Source: Streptomyces hygroscopicus subsp. hygroscopicus
GTDB taxonomy: Bacteria > Actinomycetota > Actinomycetes > Streptomycetales > Streptomycetaceae
Assembly: GCF_001553455.1 (NCBI RefSeq)
Contig: NZ_BBOX01000107.1
Location: 25,692 to 89,691 of the forward strand
Length of the DNA: 64,000 bases
Reading direction: 5' to 3'
Made by a program: the position numbers and the translations under genes. Shown here in pieces: positions 60,137-64,000 of this stretch (the stretch's first letter is position 1; each line of letters begins with the position of its first letter). Below the pieces are notes generated by a model. The model saw only the letters and a program-made list of their open reading frames with translations, was not told the origin of the DNA and ran no database searches.

Positions 60137-60169
60137 TTTAGTTGAACATTAATCTAAACCCCGTAGAGT
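60137..60169 (+). promoter_or_regulatory. Promoter with TTTAG-N12-CTAAA operator for the nitroreductase
   Basis: TTGAAC (60142-60147) and TAGAGT (60164-60169) form a -35/-10 pair with 16-base spacing. TTTAG (60137-60141) and CTAAA (60154-60158) form an inverted repeat overlapping the -35, a position where a repressor would block transcription. Confidence 0.55.
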
Positions 60170-60214
60170 GGTGGCCGTCAGCGATATCCCCGCTTGTACA
60201 GAGGTTTTTCTTTC

Positions 60215-60805
60215 ATGGCTCTCGCCCTCGACCCCGCCGCCCAGGACCTCCTCTTCCGTGAGGCCCGCACCGCCAACACCTTCACCGACGAGCCGGTGAC
60301 CGATGAGCAGGTGCAGGCGATCTACGACCTGATCAAGTACGCGCCGACCGCGTTCAACCAGTCGCCGCTGCGCATCGTGCTGGTCCGCTCCGCCGAGGCC
60401 CGCGAGCGTCTGGTCCAGCACATGGCCGAGGGCAACCAGCCCAAGACCGCCAGTGCCCCGCTGGTCGCGATCCTCGCCGCGGACAACGAGTTCCACGAGG
60501 AGCTGCCCGCCCTCTTCCCGCACTTCCCCCAGGCCAAGGACGTCTTCTTCGCCGAGCGTTCCGCCCGTGAGCAGGCCGCGGCGCTCAACGCTTCGCTGCA
60601 GGCCGGTTACTTCATCCTGGGTGTCCGCGCCGCCGGTCTCGCCGCCGGCCCGATGACCGGTTTCGACCCGGCCGGGGTCCAGAAGGAGTTCCTGGACGAG
60701 GACCACACCCCGCTGATGGTCGTCAACATCGGCAAGCCGGGCGAGGACGCCTGGTTCCCCCGCGGCCCCCGTCTGGACTACGACCAGGTCATCACCACCG
60801 TCTGA
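60215..60805 (+). CDS. Nitroreductase-family protein (RutE/malonic semialdehyde reductase-like)
   Basis: 196-residue FMN enzyme. LFREARTANTFTDEPVTDEQ, YAPTAFNQSPLRIV and LQAGYFILGVRAAGLAAGPM match the RutE subgroup of NAD(P)H nitroreductases. It may reduce malonic semialdehyde or other reactive carbonyls or quinones. ATG at 60215 with AGAGG 9 bases upstream. Its promoter looks inducible. Confidence 0.85.
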   Translation: MALALDPAAQDLLFREARTANTFTDEPVTDEQVQAIYDLIKYAPTAFNQSPLRIVLVRSAEARERLVQHMAEGNQPKTASAPLVAILAADNEFHEELPALFPHFPQAKDVFFAERSAREQAAALNASLQAGYFILGVRAAGLAAGPMTGFDPAGVQKEFLDEDHTPLMVVNIGKPGEDAWFPRGPRLDYDQVITTV

Positions 60806-61036
60806 ACGGTCTGAACGGTCTGAGGTCCTTCACGGCTCGGTTCGGCTCCGGGGTGCCCGGGAGCGCGGTGTCGCTCGACGGCCCGGAGCCGGACCGGGCC
60901 GAAGCCCATACCGGACCCGAAGCCCAGACCGGACCGAAGCCCAAACCGGGCCGAAGCCCGGACCAGACCCGAGGCGTCGCCGCCGACCAGACCCGCAGCG
61001 TCGCCGCCGACCGGGCCCGCAGCGTGGCCGCCGTGC
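60806..61036. repeat. Degenerate GC-rich repeats after the nitroreductase gene
   Basis: The convergent gap holds imperfect repeats of ccgaagccc-type sequence (about 60898-60960) and of accagacccg-agcgtcgccgcc (about 60960-61030). No gene is visible. Confidence 0.5.
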
Positions 61037-61576
61037 TCAGCCCTTCTTCTCGGTGAGCGCGGCGGCCATTTCCGTCAGCCGCCCGTACGACGCCGTCCCG
61101 GTGACCACCGTGGTCACGCCCGGCTCCTTGCGCACCAGCGCGTCGTACTTGTCGCCCTCGTAGCGGACCCACTCCTTGCCGTCGATCCGCTGCGTCCGCT
61201 TCGTCTCCCGCGCCTGCTGGGTGACGTCCTCCACGAACGGCACGGCCTTGCCGTCGCTCTGCTCGATCGCGACGTACTCCTCGTTCTGGTAGAGGAAGCC
61301 GAGGTGCCAGGCCGCGCCGTTCTGCCCTTCGGCGGCCCGGTAGGTCACCGATGTCGCGCGCCAGCCCTTGGGCAGGCTCCCGGGCTCGGGGGCGGCCACC
61401 GGGTACGGGGCGGCGCGGCGGGCCGTGTCCAGTTCGACGCGGTAGTCCACCGTCTTCACCCCGTCGCCCTTGGCACCCTCGTCGTGCGGAATCCCGAAGA
61501 GGTAGATGGCCGCCACGACGACGCCTATCGCCGCCAGCGACAGCACCATGTCCCGGATCGTCTCTTTGCCACGCAT
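61037..61576 (-). CDS. DUF4245 membrane-anchored protein
   Basis: 179 residues. One N-terminal hydrophobic helix (about residues 9-26: [20 protein letters not shown]) anchors an extracytoplasmic domain that contains [20 protein letters not shown] and [20 protein letters not shown]. The function is unknown; the family is actinobacterial and adjacent to glpX in Streptomyces. ATG at 61574-61576 is chosen; upstream in-frame GTG (61585) and ATG (61603) are possible. Confidence 0.82.
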   Translation of the reverse strand: MRGKETIRDMVLSLAAIGVVVAAIYLFGIPHDEGAKGDGVKTVDYRVELDTARRAAPYPVAAPEPGSLPKGWRATSVTYRAAEGQNGAAWHLGFLYQNEEYVAIEQSDGKAVPFVEDVTQQARETKRTQRIDGKEWVRYEGDKYDALVRKEPGVTTVVTGTASYGRLTEMAAALTEKKG

Positions 61577-61762
61577 ACCTGCCACGCCCCTATCGTCCCT
61601 CATCCGGTCGCCGCGCCTCGCAACAGGGCCGTGCTCATGCGTGGGGCTGTCTGCTCACTGCATCAATCAGCGGATAAAGTCATGAACACCCTCACTCTCC
61701 TGCACTCCCCTCGGGGAGAAGGAGTCCTTCCGGTCCGTCGTCGTACAGAAAGGTGCGCTCCG

Positions 61763-62794
61763 ATGACCGAGCATCATCTGCCGTCCCAGCTCGAGGTCAG
61801 CCCCGCCGCCCCCGATCGCAACCTCGCCCTGGAACTCGTCCGGGTCACCGAGGCGGGCGCCATGGCCTCCGGCCGATGGGTGGGCCGCGGCGACAAGAAC
61901 GGCGCCGACGGCGCCGCCGTCAAGGCCATGCGTTCCCTCGTGCACACCGTCTCGATGAACGGCGTCGTCGTCATCGGGGAGGGGGAGAAGGACGAGGCGC
62001 CGATGCTCTTCAACGGTGAGCGCGTGGGCGACGGCACCGGCCCGGAGTGCGATGTGGCCGTGGACCCGGTGGACGGCACCACGCTCACCGCGAAGGGCAT
62101 GGCCAACGCCGTCTCCGTGCTGGCGGTCGCCGAGCGGGGCACCATGTTCGACCCGTCGGCCGTCTTCTACATGGACAAGCTCGTCACCGGCCCCGACGCC
62201 GCCGAGTTCGTCGACATCACCGCGCCGCCCGGGGTGAACATCCGCCGGATCGCCAAGGCCAAGAAGTCCAGCCCCGAGGACGTCACCGTGGTGGTCCTCG
62301 ACCGCCCGCGGCACGAGGGCATCGTCCAGGAGATCCGGGAGGCCGGCGCCCGGATCAAGTTCATCTCCGACGGCGATGTGGCCGGCGCGATCATGGCCGC
62401 CCGCGAGAGCACCGGGGTGGACCTGCTGCTGGGCATCGGCGGCACCCCGGAGGGCATCATCGCGGCCTGTGCGATCAAGTGCCTCGGCGGCACCATCCAG
62501 GCCAAGCTGTGGCCCAAGGACGACGAGGAGCGGCAGCGCGCCATCGACGCGGGCCACGACCTCGACCAGGTCCTCCAGACCGACGACCTGGTCAGCGGCG
62601 ACAACGTGTTCTTCGTCGCCACCGGCATCACCGACGGGGACCTGCTGCGCGGGGTGCGGTACCGCGCGGAGACCGCCACCACCCAGTCGCTGGTCATGCG
62701 GTCCAAGTCCGGCACCATCCGGCAGATCGACTCCACCCACCGGCTGGCCAAGCTGCGCGCCTACGCCTCGGTCGACTTCGAACGGCCGAGCTGA
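61763..62794 (+). CDS. glpX: Class II fructose-1,6-bisphosphatase
   Basis: 343 residues, usual GlpX size. The metal and substrate motifs are intact: [51 protein letters not shown] and [20 protein letters not shown]. It hydrolyses fructose-1,6-bisphosphate in gluconeogenesis; actinobacteria commonly rely on this class. The ATG at 61763 follows AAAGG. Confidence 0.95.
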   Translation: MTEHHLPSQLEVSPAAPDRNLALELVRVTEAGAMASGRWVGRGDKNGADGAAVKAMRSLVHTVSMNGVVVIGEGEKDEAPMLFNGERVGDGTGPECDVAVDPVDGTTLTAKGMANAVSVLAVAERGTMFDPSAVFYMDKLVTGPDAAEFVDITAPPGVNIRRIAKAKKSSPEDVTVVVLDRPRHEGIVQEIREAGARIKFISDGDVAGAIMAARESTGVDLLLGIGGTPEGIIAACAIKCLGGTIQAKLWPKDDEERQRAIDAGHDLDQVLQTDDLVSGDNVFFVATGITDGDLLRGVRYRAETATTQSLVMRSKSGTIRQIDSTHRLAKLRAYASVDFERPS

Positions 62795-62816
62795 GCGCGT
62801 ACGGCCACGACGACGA

Positions 62817-62850
62817 GGGCCGGGCACCGCCTCCCGGCGGCGCCCGGCCC
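62817..62850. terminator. Bidirectional hairpin between glpX and the WhiB-like gene
   Basis: GGGCCGGGC and GCCCGGCCC form a 9-bp stem continued by CCGCC/GGCGG after a mismatch, 22 bases after glpX and 14 bases from the WhiB-like stop. Confidence 0.65.
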
Positions 62851-62864
62851 AGGTCCCGAAGAGT

Positions 62865-63221
62865 TCAGCCCGCGGCGGCGACCCGCACCGCGCGCTGCAG
62901 CTCCGCCTCCCGGCGCCGGCGGCGGGCCAGCACGACCCGGCGCTCGGCCGCGGTCAGCCCGCCCCACACGCCGTAGGGCTCGGGCTGCAGCAGTGCGTGC
63001 TCCCGGCACTCGACCATGACCGGGCAGCGCGCACAGACGCGCTTGGCGGCCTCCTCCCGCGACAGCCTGGCAGCCGTGGGCTCCTTGGAAGGAGCGAAGA
63101 ACAGCCCGGCCTCATCCCGTCGGCACACCGCCTCCGAGTGCCAGGGGCCGGCCTGATCCCGCGCGGGGACGCGCTGCGGGGGCACGGCGGCTTCCAGCAG
63201 GGGCTGATGCGGTTGCAGCAC
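62865..63221 (-). CDS. wblI: WhiB-like iron-sulfur regulator
   Basis: 118 residues. Four 4Fe-4S-binding Cys are present (Cys33 in AVCRRDEAGLFF; CARCPVMVEC for the rest), followed by the family turn YGVWGGLTAAERR and an Arg-rich DNA-binding tail. Wbl proteins sense redox or NO and often work with sigma factors. The name wblI is by position next to glpX as I recall in S. coelicolor. GTG at 63219-63221 with AGGAG 6 bases upstream. Confidence 0.85.
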   Translation of the reverse strand: MLQPHQPLLEAAVPPQRVPARDQAGPWHSEAVCRRDEAGLFFAPSKEPTAARLSREEAAKRVCARCPVMVECREHALLQPEPYGVWGGLTAAERRVVLARRRRREAELQRAVRVAAAG

Positions 63222-63399
63222 GGTCTACTCCTGACGACGGCTTCCGGTGGTCACCCTTGCCCGCCTCGAGGTGTACGGCCCCGTTTGCACCCCCATCAGC
63301 CGTACGAGAGACGATGCACCAAGCCTTACCCGCTGTGCGCGGGCTTATGCACACCGTTGTCCCGCCCGGAATTTCCCCCGCATGCCCGTTCTGCAGGGC

Positions 63400-64000
63400 T
63401 TATGCCCGCAGGTTCTTCAGCCGTTTTCCCCGCTTGGGCTTGGCCTCCACCCCGCCGAAGACGGCGAAACCGCTGATGTGGACGATCGGCGCGTCGGGGT
63501 CCGGCGCCTCGTAGGTCTTGACGTCGAAGCCGCCGAAGACGCCCGATCCCGAGCTGCGCAGCGAGACGTTCTCCGGCACCTTGATGTCCACTCCGCCGAA
63601 GGCGGCCACCACGTGGATGGCGATCTCCTGCTGCTCGAAGACCGCCTCGGTCAGGTCGATCTCGACACCGCCGAAGACCGCCAGGGCGTTCGTACGGCGC
63701 CTGACCCGCCAACGCCCCTTGCGCACCGACCCGCCGAAGATCGCCATCAGGTTCTCCGACTCGGGCGCGGCGCGCGGCCAGTCCGCCTCGGCGGCGTGTG
63801 CCCCGGCCGGGGCGGCGCCGCGGACCGGCGCGGCGGGCAGGTCGCGGACCAGGGGCTCCAGCTCGCCGAGGGTCTTGGCGCGGTAGACCGCGTCGATCCG
63901 CTCGGCGTGCTCCTCGGGCTGGAGCCGACCCTCGGCGAGGGCCTCCCGCAGGACGTCCGCGATCCGGTCGCGGTCCGCGTCGGACGCGCGCAGCTCCGCC
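63400..64000 (-). CDS. DUF1707 and cell-wall-active-antibiotic-response protein, N-terminus outside window
   Basis: About 200 visible residues; the gene runs off the right edge. The N-terminal part reads RASDADRDRIADVLREALAE and EHAERIDAVYRAKTLGELEP, the DUF1707 (SHOCT-like) helix-turn pattern. After a Pro/Ala linker, the C-terminal part repeats AVFGGV/FGG units (AIFGGSVRKGRW, AVFGGVEIDL, AAFGGVDIKVP, VFGGFDVKTYE, AVFGGVEAKP), the LiaF-type beta-solenoid 'cell wall-active antibiotics response' fold. It probably senses or responds to membrane stress. Confidence 0.85.
   Translation of the reverse strand, partial: AELRASDADRDRIADVLREALAEGRLQPEEHAERIDAVYRAKTLGELEPLVRDLPAAPVRGAAPAGAHAAEADWPRAAPESENLMAIFGGSVRKGRWRVRRRTNALAVFGGVEIDLTEAVFEQQEIAIHVVAAFGGVDIKVPENVSLRSSGSGVFGGFDVKTYEAPDPDAPIVHISGFAVFGGVEAKPKRGKRLKNLRA

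Overview
The window is chromosomal DNA of a Streptomyces or very close relative. GC is very high with strongly GC-biased third codon positions, GTG and TTG starts are common, genes often overlap by 4 bp, and family markers are present (a WhiB-like regulator, a SpoIIE/PAS/GAF phosphatase, an LCP protein, DUF6542 and DUF4245 proteins, rare TTA codons). From memory, the flanking gene order matches the S. coelicolor stretch running from typA and the sdh operon to ychF, ispH, xseA, glpX and wblI. In S. coelicolor that stretch also holds the actinorhodin cluster, so the locus seems to accept accessory clusters.

Left flank (1-22 kb): partial typA, an oligopeptide-binding lipoprotein, a three-gene succinate dehydrogenase operon, a large sensor/PP2C phosphatase, a NUDIX hydrolase, a SPOR-like small protein, an APC permease, a GntR regulator, an F420-type NADP oxidoreductase, an ArsR-mgtA pair, an LCP wall-polymer transferase, terD and tatA. 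The last three are transcribed leftward and each carries the palindrome TTGCGCAA in its promoter region.

Cold-shock and repeat-rich region (22-28 kb): cspA, a DEAD-box helicase, a frameshifted CBS-domain remnant, small conserved proteins, a five-copy 43-bp tandem repeat abutting a gene's stop codon, a GC-poor segment with two strong hairpins, a small MerR regulator, a pyrophosphatase-like protein and a sixteen-unit 8-bp repeat.

The main discovery candidate is 28.1-40.4 kb. A leftward operon of ten tightly packed genes encodes a B12-binding-type radical SAM enzyme, a SPASM radical SAM enzyme, an APH-like kinase, an HPr-kinase-like P-loop protein, a nucleoside-phosphorylase-like protein, a thymidylate-synthase-like CMP hydroxymethylase candidate, a CMP N-glycosidase candidate (2-deoxyribosyltransferase fold), ThiD, ThiO and TenA. 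It converges on a CodA-like cytosine deaminase and diverges from an IclR regulator. The hydroxymethylase plus N-glycosidase pair is the one used in mildiomycin (MilA/MilB) and bacimethrin pathways to make 5-hydroxymethylcytosine. With thiamin-type ThiD and TenA alongside, the cluster probably makes a modified pyrimidine or a thiamin antimetabolite by a route that may be undescribed. Three of its genes carry TTA codons, which suggests bldA control.

A second small accessory cluster (40.5-50.4 kb) holds a methyltransferase, a class III aminotransferase, a nucleotidyltransferase with a HEPN-like partner, an ABC exporter, a HAD phosphatase, an acyl-CoA-dehydrogenase-like enzyme, an SRPBCC protein and a thioester-reductase-like SDR. 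I do not recognise its product. An endonuclease-VII-domain protein, an FAD monooxygenase with an operator-like promoter and a Uma2 protein follow.

Right flank (54.6-64 kb): core genes ychF, a DUF6542 membrane protein, ppgK-ispH, xseA-xseB, a nitroreductase, a DUF4245 protein, glpX, wblI and a partial DUF1707 protein.
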